DNA of 64,000 nucleotides. Origin: Pseudomonadota bacterium (GTDB lineage: Bacteria > Pseudomonadota > Alphaproteobacteria > Rhizobiales > Beijerinckiaceae). The stretch spans positions 1 to 64,000 of the forward strand of contig JAEXGT010000011.1 of the NCBI GenBank assembly GCA_023450615.1, in the 5' to 3' direction. Shown piece after piece: positions 37,727 to 46,736 of the stretch. Within the stretch, counting starts at the first letter, position 1. Each line of letters starts with the position of its first letter. Made by a program: the position numbers and the translations under genes. The notes under the pieces are model-generated. The model was given only the letters and a program-made list of their open reading frames with translations, had not been told where the DNA came from and did no database searches.

Positions 37727-37739
37727 GAATTATTCTAAA
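37723..37739. promoter_or_regulatory. ICE (Irr operator) upstream of mbfA
   Basis: TTTAGAA-TTA-TTCTAAA is a full 17-bp match to the rhizobial iron control element. It overlaps the -10 hexamer and ends 13 bp before the mbfA ATG. mbfA is a known Irr-repressed gene in Agrobacterium and Bradyrhizobium, so repression by Irr under low iron is the natural reading. Confidence 0.9.
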
Positions 37740-37752
37740 CAAGGACTCCGGC

Positions 37753-38736
37753 ATGCTCTCCCGTGTCTTCGGCTTCGACCGCCGCCCCTTCGATTCCCTC
37801 AGCGAGCAGGAAATTCTCGCCCTGGCGATTTCCTCGGAGGAAGACGATGCGCGGATCTACCGGTCCTATGCGGAAGGCTTGCGGGCGCAGTTTCCGCAAT
37901 CGGCCAAGGTCTTCGACGAGATGGCCGTCGAGGAGGACGGGCACCGGACAGCCCTGATCGAATTGCACCGCAAGCGTTTCGGCGAGACGATTCCGCTGAT
38001 CCGGCGCGAGCATGTGCGCGGCTATTACGAGCGCAAGCCCGATTGGCTCGTGCGCCCGCTCGGCATCGAGAAGGTGCGGGCCGCCGCGGAGACGATGGAA
38101 GCCCAGGCTCACCGCTTCTATGTGGAGGCCGCCAAGCGCACCACCGACGCCTCGACCCGAAAGCTCCTCGGCGATCTCGCGGCAGCGGAAATGGCGCACG
38201 AATCCCTCGCCCGCCGCCTCGGCCTCGCCTACACGCCGGAATCGGTGAAGGATGAGGAGGCCGAGACCGAGCGGCGGCAGTTCATCCTGACCTATGTCCA
38301 GCCGGGCCTGGCGGGCCTGATGGATGGTTCGGTCTCGACCCTTGCCCCTATTTTCGCAGCCGCTTTCGCTACGCAGGATACCTGGCAGACCTTCCTCGTC
38401 GGCCTCTCGGCCTCGGTCGGCGCCGGCATTTCCATGGGTTTCACGGAAGCCGCCCATGACGACGGCAAGCTCTCAGGCCGAGGCTCGCCCATCAAGCGGG
38501 GTCTTGCCTCCGGCATCATGACCGCCATCGGCGGCCTCGGCCATGCCTTGCCCTATCTCATTCCGCATTTCTGGACTGCGACGATCATCGCCGCCGCCGT
38601 GGTGTTCGTGGAACTCTGGGCCATCGCCTTCATCCAGAACCGCTACATGGAGACGCCCTTCCTGCGCGCCGCCTTCCAGGTGGTGCTCGGCGGAGCGCTG
38701 GTTTTCGCAGCGGGCGTCCTGATCGGGAATGCCTAG
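37753..38736 (+). CDS. mbfA: Membrane-bound ferritin MbfA (iron exporter)
   Basis: 327 aa. N-terminal erythrin/ferritin-like domain (LAISSEEDDARIYRSYAEGL, EMAVEEDGHRTALIE; Glu and His ligands visible, about 1-165) and a C-terminal VIT1-like membrane domain (PGLAGLMDGSVSTLAPIFAAAF, SASVGAGISMGFTEA). MbfA exports iron in rhizobia and protects against H2O2 and iron overload. AAGGA stands 7 nt before the ATG. Controlled by the ICE element above. Confidence 0.93.
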   Translation: MLSRVFGFDRRPFDSLSEQEILALAISSEEDDARIYRSYAEGLRAQFPQSAKVFDEMAVEEDGHRTALIELHRKRFGETIPLIRREHVRGYYERKPDWLVRPLGIEKVRAAAETMEAQAHRFYVEAAKRTTDASTRKLLGDLAAAEMAHESLARRLGLAYTPESVKDEEAETERRQFILTYVQPGLAGLMDGSVSTLAPIFAAAFATQDTWQTFLVGLSASVGAGISMGFTEAAHDDGKLSGRGSPIKRGLASGIMTAIGGLGHALPYLIPHFWTATIIAAAVVFVELWAIAFIQNRYMETPFLRAAFQVVLGGALVFAAGVLIGNA

Positions 38737-38744
38737 AGCATCGA

Positions 38745-38771
38745 ACGCAAAAGCGGGCGCCGGTTTTGCGT
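38745..38771. repeat. Hairpin repeat after mbfA (ACGCAAAA/TTTTGCGT)
   Basis: Exact 8-bp arms around an 11-nt GC-rich loop, preceded by GAGCATCGA and followed by GATGC. Same family as 11281 and 12621. It could also act as a weak terminator, but no T-run follows the second arm. Confidence 0.6.
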
Positions 38772-38845
38772 GAAAAGATGCCCCCAATAAAAGCTTGAAG
38801 CAGGGGACGTCAGGTCGATTTCACGTCCGATGCTTGAGAGCGGCC

Positions 38846-39784
38846 CTATCCCTTGCGCTCGGAGAGCGTGAACCAGCCGATGCCGAGGATGACCAGGGCG
38901 GCGCCGAGCCAATCTGCGATTCCCACCGCATCGCCCAGGATCGCCATGGCGAGAATGATGGTGACCACGGGGCTGAGCATGCCGATGGTGGCATTGGCCT
39001 GGGGCGTGATCAGCTTCAGGGCTGCGCTCATGAAGAAGGACGGCAGCACCGTCGCGCCGAAGGCGAGCGCGAGGCTCAAACCCCACAAGGGGGCTGAGAC
39101 GAACAGGTTCTCGAAAGGATGCGTCGCCAGGAATTGCAGGATGACGGCCACGCCCGCCGCGCTCATGGCGATACAGGTGAACATCTGCGGACCGATCGTC
39201 ATGATCAGGGGCTTCGCCAGCAACTGATAGAGCGCGAAGGTGACGGCGGCGGCGAGCACGAAGAGCGTGCCCGTCATCGCGCTCGGTCCGAAGGCGGAAA
39301 AGTTCTGCACGAACATCAGCCCCAGGCCCGCATAGCTCACGGCGAAAGCAAGCAGCGCCTTCAGCTTGATGCGCTGGCGGAAGAAGGCCGCGCCGATGAG
39401 GACCACGAAGAGAGGGTAGGTGAACAGGATCAGCCGCTCGAAATGCGCGGAGATGTATTCGAGCCCCTTGAAGTCGAGATAGCTCGACGTCCAGTAGCCG
39501 ACGAGCCCGACGCCGATCATGCGCAGCCAAAGCTTTGCATCGGGCAGCTCTTTTCCGGCAGCCTTCATACTGCTGAAGGCATGGACGCCGATGACGAGGT
39601 AGAAGGGCAGGGCGAGGATCATGCGCAGGGCGAGCGTGGTCTCCGCATCGATCCCGTGCGCGTAGGCGAGCTTGATGAGAATGCTCTTGGTGGAAAACAG
39701 CGTGGCGCCCGCAGCCGCCAGGACATATCCCATATAGGGCGGGCGTTTGGTCTCTTGGGCCAGGGTCTCGGCGGAGGCGGTCAT
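38846..39784 (-). CDS. EamA/DMT-family membrane transporter
   Basis: 312 aa from ATG 39784 with AAGGAA on its strand. About ten hydrophobic spans in two EamA halves (GYVLAAAGATLFSTKSILIK start; second half from GTLFVLAAAVTFALYQLLA). Such proteins export metabolites or amino acids; substrate unknown. Divergent from the PPOX flavoprotein gene, 130 bp apart. Confidence 0.88.
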   Translation of the reverse strand: MTASAETLAQETKRPPYMGYVLAAAGATLFSTKSILIKLAYAHGIDAETTLALRMILALPFYLVIGVHAFSSMKAAGKELPDAKLWLRMIGVGLVGYWTSSYLDFKGLEYISAHFERLILFTYPLFVVLIGAAFFRQRIKLKALLAFAVSYAGLGLMFVQNFSAFGPSAMTGTLFVLAAAVTFALYQLLAKPLIMTIGPQMFTCIAMSAAGVAVILQFLATHPFENLFVSAPLWGLSLALAFGATVLPSFFMSAALKLITPQANATIGMLSPVVTIILAMAILGDAVGIADWLGAALVILGIGWFTLSERKG

Positions 39785-39914
39785 GCGAATTCCTTCCTCG
39801 CCACCTTTTTCACAGAGCCGGGGAGGGCACAAGGCTTGCCCATCGCATCCCACCGTTGCGGTGAACGTGAGGCAAGGTTATGCCTTGGTCTCCGTCACCC
39901 AGGAGAGGCGTTTC

Positions 39915-40529
39915 ATGCCGGCCACCATTTCCAGCATCGCCGAACTCGAAGCGCTCTATGGGCTTCCGTCAGAGGCCTCGTTCCTGAAGGAAGTCGACCG
40001 CATCATTCCCGAATACCGCGCCTTCATCGAGGCCGCTCCCTTCGTGGCGTTGGCGACCCGCGGGCCGGAGGGGCTCGACTGCTCGCCGCGCGGCGACGGC
40101 GCGGGCTTCGTGCATGTCGAGAACGACACGACCCTGCTGATGCCGGACCGGCGCGGCAACAACCGCATCGATTCGCTCCGCAACATCGTGCGCGATCCGA
40201 AAGTCGCGCTGCTCTTCCTGATCCCCGGCATCGGCGAGACGCTGCGGGTGAACGGCCATGCGGTGATTTCCGTCGAACCCGGCCTCCTGGAAAGTTTCGC
40301 AGTCGACGGCAAGGCCCCGAAATCCATCATCAGGATCACGGTCGAATCGGTGTTCTTCCAATGCGCCCGCGCGATCCTGCGCTCGGAATTGTGGAACCCG
40401 CAGAAGCATGTGGCGCGAAAAGACCTGCCGAGCGCCGGGCAGATCCTGGCGGCTGTCACCCAGAACCGCTTCGACGGCGAAGCCTATGACAAGGCCCTGC
40501 CGGAGCGGCAGAAAACAACTCTCTACTGA
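39915..40529 (+). CDS. Pyridoxamine 5'-phosphate oxidase-like flavoprotein
   Basis: 204 aa from ATG 39915 (MPATISSIAELEALYG), with AGGAGAGG upstream. Split-barrel FMN-binding fold: APFVALATRGPEGLDCSPRG, LLMPDRRGNNRIDSLRNI and VALLFLIPGIGETLRVNG. Matches the MSMEG_1061-type FMN-dependent PPOX family. Role unknown; not the biosynthetic PdxH. Confidence 0.85.
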   Translation: MPATISSIAELEALYGLPSEASFLKEVDRIIPEYRAFIEAAPFVALATRGPEGLDCSPRGDGAGFVHVENDTTLLMPDRRGNNRIDSLRNIVRDPKVALLFLIPGIGETLRVNGHAVISVEPGLLESFAVDGKAPKSIIRITVESVFFQCARAILRSELWNPQKHVARKDLPSAGQILAAVTQNRFDGEAYDKALPERQKTTLY

Positions 40530-40624
40530 GCCCGTTGCCGATCCGGTCTGCCTCACGCTACCCCTTGACCATCGGGGGTTACCCGTTGGAGAAGCAGAGG
40601 CAGTCTTCTTGAAAGGGGCACATC

Positions 40625-40975
40625 ATGACCATTCAACGCATCAAGTCCGGTCCCCGCATGAGCGGCGCCGTCGTTCACGGCAACACGGTCTATCTCGCAG
40701 GCCAGGTCGCCAACCAGACCGCCGGCAAGAGCGTCACCGAGCAGACGCAGGAAATCCTGTCCATCATCGATGGCCTGCTGGCCGAGGCCGGCACGGACAA
40801 GTCGAAGCTCCTGATGGTCAATATCTGGCTGACCGACATGAGCACGTTCCAGGAGATGAACGCCGTGTGGGACGCCTGGGTTTCCGCTGGCAACACGCCC
40901 GCCCGCGCCACCGTCGAGGCGAAGCTGGCCGCTCCTCACTTCAAGGTCGAGATCGCCGTCATCGCGGCGAAGTAA
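40625..40975 (+). CDS. RidA family protein (reactive imine/enamine deaminase)
   Basis: 116 aa. Core motifs VYLAGQVANQTAGKSVTEQT and PARATVEAKLAAPHFKVEI; the Arg in TPARATVEA matches the active-site Arg of RidA. RidA hydrolyses reactive 2-aminoacrylate, protecting PLP enzymes. Belongs to a subgroup slightly shorter than canonical RidA. Followed by a hairpin. Confidence 0.88.
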   Translation: MTIQRIKSGPRMSGAVVHGNTVYLAGQVANQTAGKSVTEQTQEILSIIDGLLAEAGTDKSKLLMVNIWLTDMSTFQEMNAVWDAWVSAGNTPARATVEAKLAAPHFKVEIAVIAAK

Positions 40976-40992
40976 TCTCTTCCAGACAAAAA

Positions 40993-41024
40993 GAAGCGGG
41001 CCGAAAGCCCGCTTCAATCTTTTC
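40993..41024. terminator. Bidirectional terminator between ridA-like and BA14K genes
   Basis: Stem GAAGCGGGC/GCCCGCTTC with CGAAA loop lies between two convergent genes. A CAATCTTTTC stretch follows on the plus strand; on the minus strand the stem is followed by TTTTTGTC, the better T-run. Confidence 0.75.
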
Positions 41025-41038
41025 AGAGCCTCGCGCTC

Positions 41039-41488
41039 TTACGGGCAGGAGCGGCGAATGCCGTCATAGCCCAGATAGGTGCCGGAGGCCGGGTCATAGG
41101 ACCTGAAGCGCTGGGCGCAGTAAGCGGCGGCGTTGCCGCGATAAGCGGGAGCGGCCTGAGCCTGCGAATTGGCGATGGCGCCGCCAATGATGGCGCCGGT
41201 GGCAAGACCCAGGGCACCCGCGGCCAGAGCATCGCCACGATCACGGCGGTAGCCGTAGCGAGGCCCGCCATAGTAACGGCGGCCATAATAGCGACGGTCC
41301 CCATAACGCGGGCCGGGACGGTAATAGCGGCGGTACTGCACGTAATCGGATTTCACGTCGCCCTTCTGAATAGCAGCGACGAGTTCATTCACAGGCGCTT
41401 TCTGCACTTCGGCCGCGGATGCAGGCGCGGTGAAAGCCGCGGTGCCGAGCGCCGCCGTCGCAGCAAGAGCCATCAACATCTTACGCAT
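41039..41488 (-). CDS. BA14K-family exported protein
   Basis: 149 aa. Signal peptide MRKMLMALAATAALGTAAFT ending ASA. Central Tyr/Arg/Gly-rich stretch (YYRPGPRYGDRRYYGRRYYG), a glycine-zipper-like hydrophobic segment (GALGLATGAIIGGAIANS) and the C-terminal BA14K motif YCAQRFRSYDPASGTYLGYD ending in RRSCP. Known from Brucella as an immunoreactive lectin-like envelope protein. Confidence 0.88.
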   Translation of the reverse strand: MRKMLMALAATAALGTAAFTAPASAAEVQKAPVNELVAAIQKGDVKSDYVQYRRYYRPGPRYGDRRYYGRRYYGGPRYGYRRDRGDALAAGALGLATGAIIGGAIANSQAQAAPAYRGNAAAYCAQRFRSYDPASGTYLGYDGIRRSCP

Positions 41489-41570
41489 AAGCTAACTCCT
41501 TGAAGGGTTTCCAGCGTTGTGAAGCGAACGCATCACGCAAGGTGTCGTTCCCTAGCGTGGCCATTTTTGC

Positions 41571-42347
41571 CTATGGGCTCTCGCGAAAACGTGAGGTGGT
41601 GCCGGTTCGCACGGCCCGGCTGCGCTTTTCCGGTATTGCAGCGCTTGTCTCATGTATCCGACCCTGTCCAGTAGGGCAGAGATCGAGAATGGCGCAACGC
41701 CTGCAGGCCGGATTGGTGAAGAAGCAGCAGCGCTGGCCGTGAAGCATCATCACCTCGTGATTGTCATAGATTGCCTGCGCGTCCCAGTCCGGCGGGAGGA
41801 GGGCGAAGAGCGCCGCATGGGATGGGCCGACCGCTACATTGCTCGCGATGAGGCCCGTGCGCACTGCGACACGATGATGATGCGAATCCACCGGGAGGGC
41901 CGCTTTTCGCAACGTCGAAAAGGACAGAACGGCTGCGCTCGTTTTCGGCCCGATTCCGGGAATGGTCTCGAGCCAGGCCCGCGCTTCCTCCACCGGCATA
42001 TCCGTCAGAAAATCGAGGGAGAGGGCGCCGTGCCGCTCTTCGATGGCGCGCAGCACCGCCTGCAGGCGCGGTGCCTTCTGCTCCGGCCATGTCACGCCCT
42101 GGATGGTCTCTTCCACATCCTCCGTCGGAGCGGTCATCAGCGCGCTCCAATCGGCATAGCGCACCCGCAACGCTTTATACGCGCGACCTGAATCCGCGTT
42201 GCGGGTGCGATGCGACAGGAGCGAGGAGATCAGCTCGCTCAATGGATCGAGAGTGTGAAAGTAGGGAATCGGACAGCCATAGACCGCGCAAAGACGCTCG
42301 TGGATCGCAAGCGCCTTCGATTTCAGATCCTGGAGCTCCGGATTCAT
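41571..42347 (-). CDS. Endonuclease III-like DNA glycosylase with Fe-S cluster
   Basis: 258 aa. HhH-GPD fold: LETIPGIGPKTSAAVLSF carries Lys at the position of the Nth catalytic Lys, and PVDSHHHRVAVRTGL the catalytic Asp. The C-terminal Cys-x6-Cys-x2-Cys-x5-Cys loop (CFFTNPACRRCAILDLC) matches the [4Fe-4S] site. Divergent from true Nth in wording and with a basic C-terminal tail, so it is probably a second paralogue with unknown lesion specificity. Confidence 0.85.
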   Translation of the reverse strand: MNPELQDLKSKALAIHERLCAVYGCPIPYFHTLDPLSELISSLLSHRTRNADSGRAYKALRVRYADWSALMTAPTEDVEETIQGVTWPEQKAPRLQAVLRAIEERHGALSLDFLTDMPVEEARAWLETIPGIGPKTSAAVLSFSTLRKAALPVDSHHHRVAVRTGLIASNVAVGPSHAALFALLPPDWDAQAIYDNHEVMMLHGQRCCFFTNPACRRCAILDLCPTGQGRIHETSAAIPEKRSRAVRTGTTSRFRESP

Positions 42348-42529
42348 GAGCCTTCAAGTCGGATGACGACTCGCCGGTTCCATAAGCTTCAGAGGTATCG
42401 CTCGGAAGCATCGTCCGCTTGTGTGCGGCGAACCGCCAGCCTATATGGAGGCCAAGTGAGGACGGCCTCCCCCAGCCTTCTGGGACGATCGTTCGGGACG
42501 ACCCGAACTTTTCCCATTGGGGGTTTTTC

Positions 42530-42964
42530 ATGCGCACGACACGCGACCGTATCCGTCACGCCATCAGCTTCGAAATCATCGGCCTTGCCATCGTCACGCC
42601 CCTCGGCGCGTGGGTTTTCGGCATGCCCATGCACGATATCGGCGTGATCGGCCTGATCAGTGCGACCATCGCCACGATCTGGAACTACATCTACAATCTC
42701 GGCTTCGACCACGTCATGCAGCGGGTGAGGGGGAGCACGCTGAAAACCACGCCGATCCGCGTGGCGCACGCAGTGCTGTTCGAGGGCGGACTTTTGTTTA
42801 TCCTTCTGCCCCCGATTGCCTGGTATCTCGACATCAGCCTGTGGCAGGCCTTCGTGATGGATGTGTCGTTCGCCCTTTTCTATATGGGCTACGCTTTCGT
42901 CTTCAACTGGGCCTATGACCGCCTCTTTCCGTTGCCGGAATGGCAGGAGCTGGAAGCGGCCTAA
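42530..42964 (+). CDS. PACE-family efflux transporter
   Basis: 144 aa from ATG 42530. Two tandem bacterial transmembrane pair domains: RHAISFEIIGLAIVTPLGAW with WNYIYNLGFDHV, and RVAHAVLFEGGLLFILLPPI with FVFNWAYDRLFP. This is the PACE plan (AceI-like chlorhexidine/polyamine exporters), including the conserved Glu in the first helix (SFEIIG). The upstream in-frame stretch to 42419 has no ribosome site. Confidence 0.9.
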   Translation: MRTTRDRIRHAISFEIIGLAIVTPLGAWVFGMPMHDIGVIGLISATIATIWNYIYNLGFDHVMQRVRGSTLKTTPIRVAHAVLFEGGLLFILLPPIAWYLDISLWQAFVMDVSFALFYMGYAFVFNWAYDRLFPLPEWQELEAA

Positions 42965-43006
42965 AGGCCGTGATGCGGCGCCGCACGGCGCCGCATGCCT
43001 GTCCGG

Positions 43007-44317
43007 TCAGAGAATGAACCGGCTCAGATCCGTGTTCTTCGCAAGCGTCTCCACCTCGCCGCGCACGTAAGCGCCGTCGATGGTCACGGTCTCGCCGGAG
43101 CGATCGGGCGCGGTGAAGGACACATCGTCGAGCACGCGCTCCAGCACGGTCTGCAAACGGCGCGCGCCGATATTCTCGACCGTGTTGTTCACCTCCACCG
43201 CCACCTGTGCCAAGGCGTCGATGGAATCGTCCGTGAACACCAGATCCACGCCTTCCGTTTGCATCAGCGCGACGGATTGCTTGATGAGGCTTGCTTCCGT
43301 CTCGGTGAGGATGCGCTTGAAATCCTCGACCGTGAGCGGCGACAGCTCCACGCGGATCGGCAGGCGGCCCTGCAATTCAGGCAGCAGATCAGACGGCTTC
43401 GACACATGGAATGCGCCCGACGCGATGAAGAGGATATGGTCGGTCTTCACCGACCCGTATTTCGTGGACACCGTCGTGCCTTCGATCAGCGGCAGCAGAT
43501 CGCGCTGCACGCCTTCGCGCGACACGTCCGCACCGGTGCGGCCCTCGCGTCCGGCGATCTTGTCGATCTCGTCGAGGAAGACGATGCCGTTGTTCTCCAC
43601 CTGACGCAGCGCCTCCTGCACGATGGCGTCCTGGTCGAGCATCTTGTCGGCCTCTTCCGTCACCAGAGGCTCATAGGCTTCCTGCACGGTGGTGCGGCGC
43701 GTCTTGCGCTGTCCGCCGAAAGCCTTGCCGAACATGTCGGAAAGATTGATCGCGCCGACCGATGCGCCCGGCATGCCGGGGATCTCGAACATGGGCATGC
43801 CGCCCCCGCCCGATTGCTGCAGCTCGATCTCGATCTCCTTGTCGTCGAGTTCGTTGTTGCGCAATTTCTTGCGGAAGGAATCGCGCGTGGCGGCGCTCGC
43901 CGTCGAGCCCACGAGCGCATCGAGCACGCGCTCTTCCGCCGCGATGTGAGCTTTCGCCTGAACCTGACGGCGGCGCTCATCCTTCACGAGCCCGATGCCG
44001 ATCTCCACCAGATCGCGCACGATCTGCTCCACGTCGCGGCCCACATAGCCGACCTCCGTGAACTTCGTCGCCTCGACCTTGATGAAAGGCGCATTGGCGA
44101 GCTTGGCGAGACGGCGGGAAATCTCCGTCTTGCCGCAGCCTGTCGGGCCGATCATCAGAATGTTCTTCGGCGCGACTTCCTCGCGGAGCGAGCCTTCGAG
44201 CTGCTGACGCCGCCAGCGGTTGCGAAGCGCAATCGCGACGGCGCGCTTCGCGTCGTTCTGGCCAACGATGTAACGGTCGAGTTCGGAAACGATTTCGCGG
44301 GGGGAGAAATTGGTCAT
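43007..44317 (-). CDS. hslU: ATP-dependent protease ATPase subunit HslU
   Basis: AAA+ unfoldase of the HslVU protease. 436 aa. Walker A GPTGCGKTEISRRLAKLA, Walker B GIVFLDEIDKIAGREG, I-domain in the middle and the C-terminal Arg-Phe-Ile-Leu that docks into HslV. Translationally coupled to the preceding membrane protein gene by a 4-nt overlap. Confidence 0.97.
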   Translation of the reverse strand: MTNFSPREIVSELDRYIVGQNDAKRAVAIALRNRWRRQQLEGSLREEVAPKNILMIGPTGCGKTEISRRLAKLANAPFIKVEATKFTEVGYVGRDVEQIVRDLVEIGIGLVKDERRRQVQAKAHIAAEERVLDALVGSTASAATRDSFRKKLRNNELDDKEIEIELQQSGGGGMPMFEIPGMPGASVGAINLSDMFGKAFGGQRKTRRTTVQEAYEPLVTEEADKMLDQDAIVQEALRQVENNGIVFLDEIDKIAGREGRTGADVSREGVQRDLLPLIEGTTVSTKYGSVKTDHILFIASGAFHVSKPSDLLPELQGRLPIRVELSPLTVEDFKRILTETEASLIKQSVALMQTEGVDLVFTDDSIDALAQVAVEVNNTVENIGARRLQTVLERVLDDVSFTAPDRSGETVTIDGAYVRGEVETLAKNTDLSRFIL

Positions 44318-45390
44318 GATGCTGAAAGAATGGGGTGTGGCAACCGTTGTGCAAGATGGGCGGGAAGAAGTCTCAAGAGGGCCGTTCGCACCGGACGCCA
44401 GCCCGCGCTGAGCAGAAGCACGAAGGCGCCAAGAGCGAGCAGGGTGGCGGGCATGGTCTGATCCGCGAAGCCGACTTGGCTGATCAGGGATGCGAAAGCG
44501 TAACCGGCATAGGCAAGGCCGGAAACCAGGATGGCGCGGCGGTCGATGATGACCGCCACGACGGCAAGCAGTCCGAATATTACAAGGACGGCCACGGCTG
44601 TTCCCACCTGGGTCATGCGTTCATCGCTGACGAATTGCATGATGACCGGGTGAACGATCAGCGGCGCGGCCAAAAGATGCAGCCAGAACGCGATGTCGTT
44701 GCGGCGCGTGACGCGATCGGGATCGGACAGGTCGAAGCGCATCGCCAAGGCGAAGACGGCGCAGCCTGAACCGAAGATGGCAAGCGCAATGCTTCCTTCA
44801 GGAGCGTTCGGAAACAGCGCGAATACAAGTCCAACCGTCGCGACGACCAACGCGGCAGCGCCTGCGGCAATGGTGATCGGCACGCGGAAGCGCCAATAGT
44901 GCAGGGCGCTCATCCCGGCTGTGATGAGGCCCGCCATGGTAAAGACCCATCGACGCCCCTCACCGAAACCCCAACTGCTGAGGCTTCCGCTGGTCTCCAT
45001 AACTCCCATCGAAAGCCATGTCAGGAGAAGTCCTGCCGTTTCGAAGACAGCGACCGCGAAGAGCGCAAGAAGCGCGATGCTCGGCAGCGCCATGCGCCGA
45101 CGGCGGGTGAAGAATTCTGCGAGAAGCCAGGAGGCAATGGCCAGCATTCCCCACTCGGCCGCAGGATTGTAGAGCGACCCGAAATACCCAAGCGCCCCCA
45201 GGAACAGCCCCAGTCCCAGCGTCACGAAAATATCGCTGAAGCCGGTGACGAAGCGCAGCTTCTCGTCGTCCTTCGGCTCAGGGACCATCTGGGCGGCCAT
45301 GTCGCGGGCGAGATTGCGCAGGTTCGTTACCTGCTCTTTCGTCACAATGCCTCGGACAATTCCCTGTTCGAGGACGGCATCGGTGATCAT
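44314..45390 (-). CDS. Multi-spanning membrane protein between hslV and hslU (DUF2157-like)
   Basis: 358 aa. A short cytosolic N-terminus (VLEQGIVRGIVTKEQVTNLR) recalls the DUF2157 start, followed by about ten hydrophobic spans (for example FVTLGLGLFLGALGYFGSLY). Function unknown. It overlaps hslV by 4 nt at its start and hslU by 4 nt at its end, so the three are one coupled translation unit. The fold assignment is tentative. Confidence 0.72.
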   Translation of the reverse strand: MITDAVLEQGIVRGIVTKEQVTNLRNLARDMAAQMVPEPKDDEKLRFVTGFSDIFVTLGLGLFLGALGYFGSLYNPAAEWGMLAIASWLLAEFFTRRRRMALPSIALLALFAVAVFETAGLLLTWLSMGVMETSGSLSSWGFGEGRRWVFTMAGLITAGMSALHYWRFRVPITIAAGAAALVVATVGLVFALFPNAPEGSIALAIFGSGCAVFALAMRFDLSDPDRVTRRNDIAFWLHLLAAPLIVHPVIMQFVSDERMTQVGTAVAVLVIFGLLAVVAVIIDRRAILVSGLAYAGYAFASLISQVGFADQTMPATLLALGAFVLLLSAGWRPVRTALLRLLPAHLAQRLPHPILSAS

Positions 45391-45938
45391 AGGTCGAGGC
45401 TTTCTATAACAATATTGCTATTGGTATAGACGCATATCTCAGCTGCGATGGAAAGCGAACGGCGGACAATGGCTTCCGCATCCATGTCGGTGTCGGCGAG
45501 CGCTCTTGCTGCGGCGAGCGCGTAATTGCCGCCCGAGCCGATGGCCATGATGCCGTTTTCAGGCTCCAGCACGTCGCCCGCGCCGGAAAGCAGCAGGCCC
45601 ACCTCCTTGTCGGCGACAAGCATCATCGCCTCCAGGCGGCGCAGGTAACGGTCCGTGCGCCAGTCCTTGGTCAGCTCCACGCAGGCGCGGGTAAGCTGGC
45701 CTGGATATTGCTCGAGCTTGGCCTCAAGCCGCTCGAAGAGGGTGAAGGCATCCGCCGTGGAGCCCGCAAAGCCGCCGATCACCCCGCCCTTGGAGAGACG
45801 GCGGACCTTGCGCGCATTGCCCTTCACCACCGTCTGGCCAAGGCTGACCTGCCCGTCGCCGCCGATGACGACGCGGCCCCCTTTGCGGACCATGAGGATC
45901 GTGGTGGCATGCATGCGGGGGGTGGCGTCTTCGGACAC
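45387..45938 (-). CDS. hslV: ATP-dependent protease peptidase subunit HslV
   Basis: Proteasome-like threonine peptidase. 183 aa. The mature N-terminal Thr is in HATTILMVRKGG after a short propeptide; GGDGQVSLGQTVVKGNARKV and GFAGSTADAFTLFER are family signatures. Divergent from hisB by 139 bp, the common alphaproteobacterial arrangement. Confidence 0.97.
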   Translation of the reverse strand: MSEDATPRMHATTILMVRKGGRVVIGGDGQVSLGQTVVKGNARKVRRLSKGGVIGGFAGSTADAFTLFERLEAKLEQYPGQLTRACVELTKDWRTDRYLRRLEAMMLVADKEVGLLLSGAGDVLEPENGIMAIGSGGNYALAAARALADTDMDAEAIVRRSLSIAAEICVYTNSNIVIESLDL

Positions 45939-46077
45939 GAGGAGAACTCCAGCGGACGGGGAGGGAAAGCCTTACGAACCCTGACTTAATCACTCCGGCT
46001 CCAAAAGCAACGCGGGTAGCGTTTCTCGCGCACTCTTGCTAGAAGGCCTTCGTCTCATTCTCCGAAAAAGGACATTC

Positions 46078-46668
46078 ATGATGCGCTCCGCGAGCGTCAG
46101 CCGTCGCACCGCCGAGACCGATGTCGCCGTGTCGATTGCCCTCGATGGCACCGGCAAGGCCGAGATCTCCACGGGGGTCGGCTTCCTCGACCATATGCTC
46201 GAACTCTTTGCCCGACACGGTCTCTTCGACCTGACCGTGAAGGTGACGGGCGACCTGCATGTGGACCAGCATCATACGACGGAAGATACGGGCATCGCCC
46301 TGGGCCAGGCCATCCTGAAGGCGCTTGGCGACAAAAAGGGCATCACCCGCTACGCGGACATCCATCTGCCGATGGACGAGACGCTGACGCGCGTCGCCCT
46401 CGACATCTCGGGCCGTCCGTTCCTGGTCTTCCGCACGTCCTTCCCCACGGAGAAGATCGGCGTCTTCGACACCGAGCTGGTGCGCGAGTTCTTCCAGGCC
46501 TTCGCTGTGCAGGCAGGGCTGACCCTCCATGTGGAGACCCTCTACGGGGAGAACAGCCACCACATCGCCGAGAGCTGCTTCAAGGGTCTGGCACGGGCCT
46601 TGCGTCAGGCGGTGGCCGTGGACCCAAGGGAAGAGGGGCGCGTTCCCTCCACCAAGGGCACGCTCTAA
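46078..46668 (+). CDS. hisB: Imidazoleglycerol-phosphate dehydratase HisB
   Basis: Sixth step of histidine synthesis. 196 aa from ATG 46078 (a second ATG follows at once); AAAAGGA lies 7 nt upstream. The two manganese-binding HHxxE motifs are HHTTED and HHIAES. Monofunctional form without the HisN phosphatase domain. First gene of the his run. Confidence 0.96.
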   Translation: MMRSASVSRRTAETDVAVSIALDGTGKAEISTGVGFLDHMLELFARHGLFDLTVKVTGDLHVDQHHTTEDTGIALGQAILKALGDKKGITRYADIHLPMDETLTRVALDISGRPFLVFRTSFPTEKIGVFDTELVREFFQAFAVQAGLTLHVETLYGENSHHIAESCFKGLARALRQAVAVDPREEGRVPSTKGTL

Positions 46669-46736
46669 CTTAGCCAAGAGACACATTGTCCGGCAGATCT
46701 TTCACCTGCCCGGACAAGGCTTGAGGAAACGACGCC

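Noticed and set aside
42995..44461. 488-codon plus-strand frame across hslU
   Set aside because: hslU on the minus strand has all AAA+ motifs; the plus frame is its shadow.
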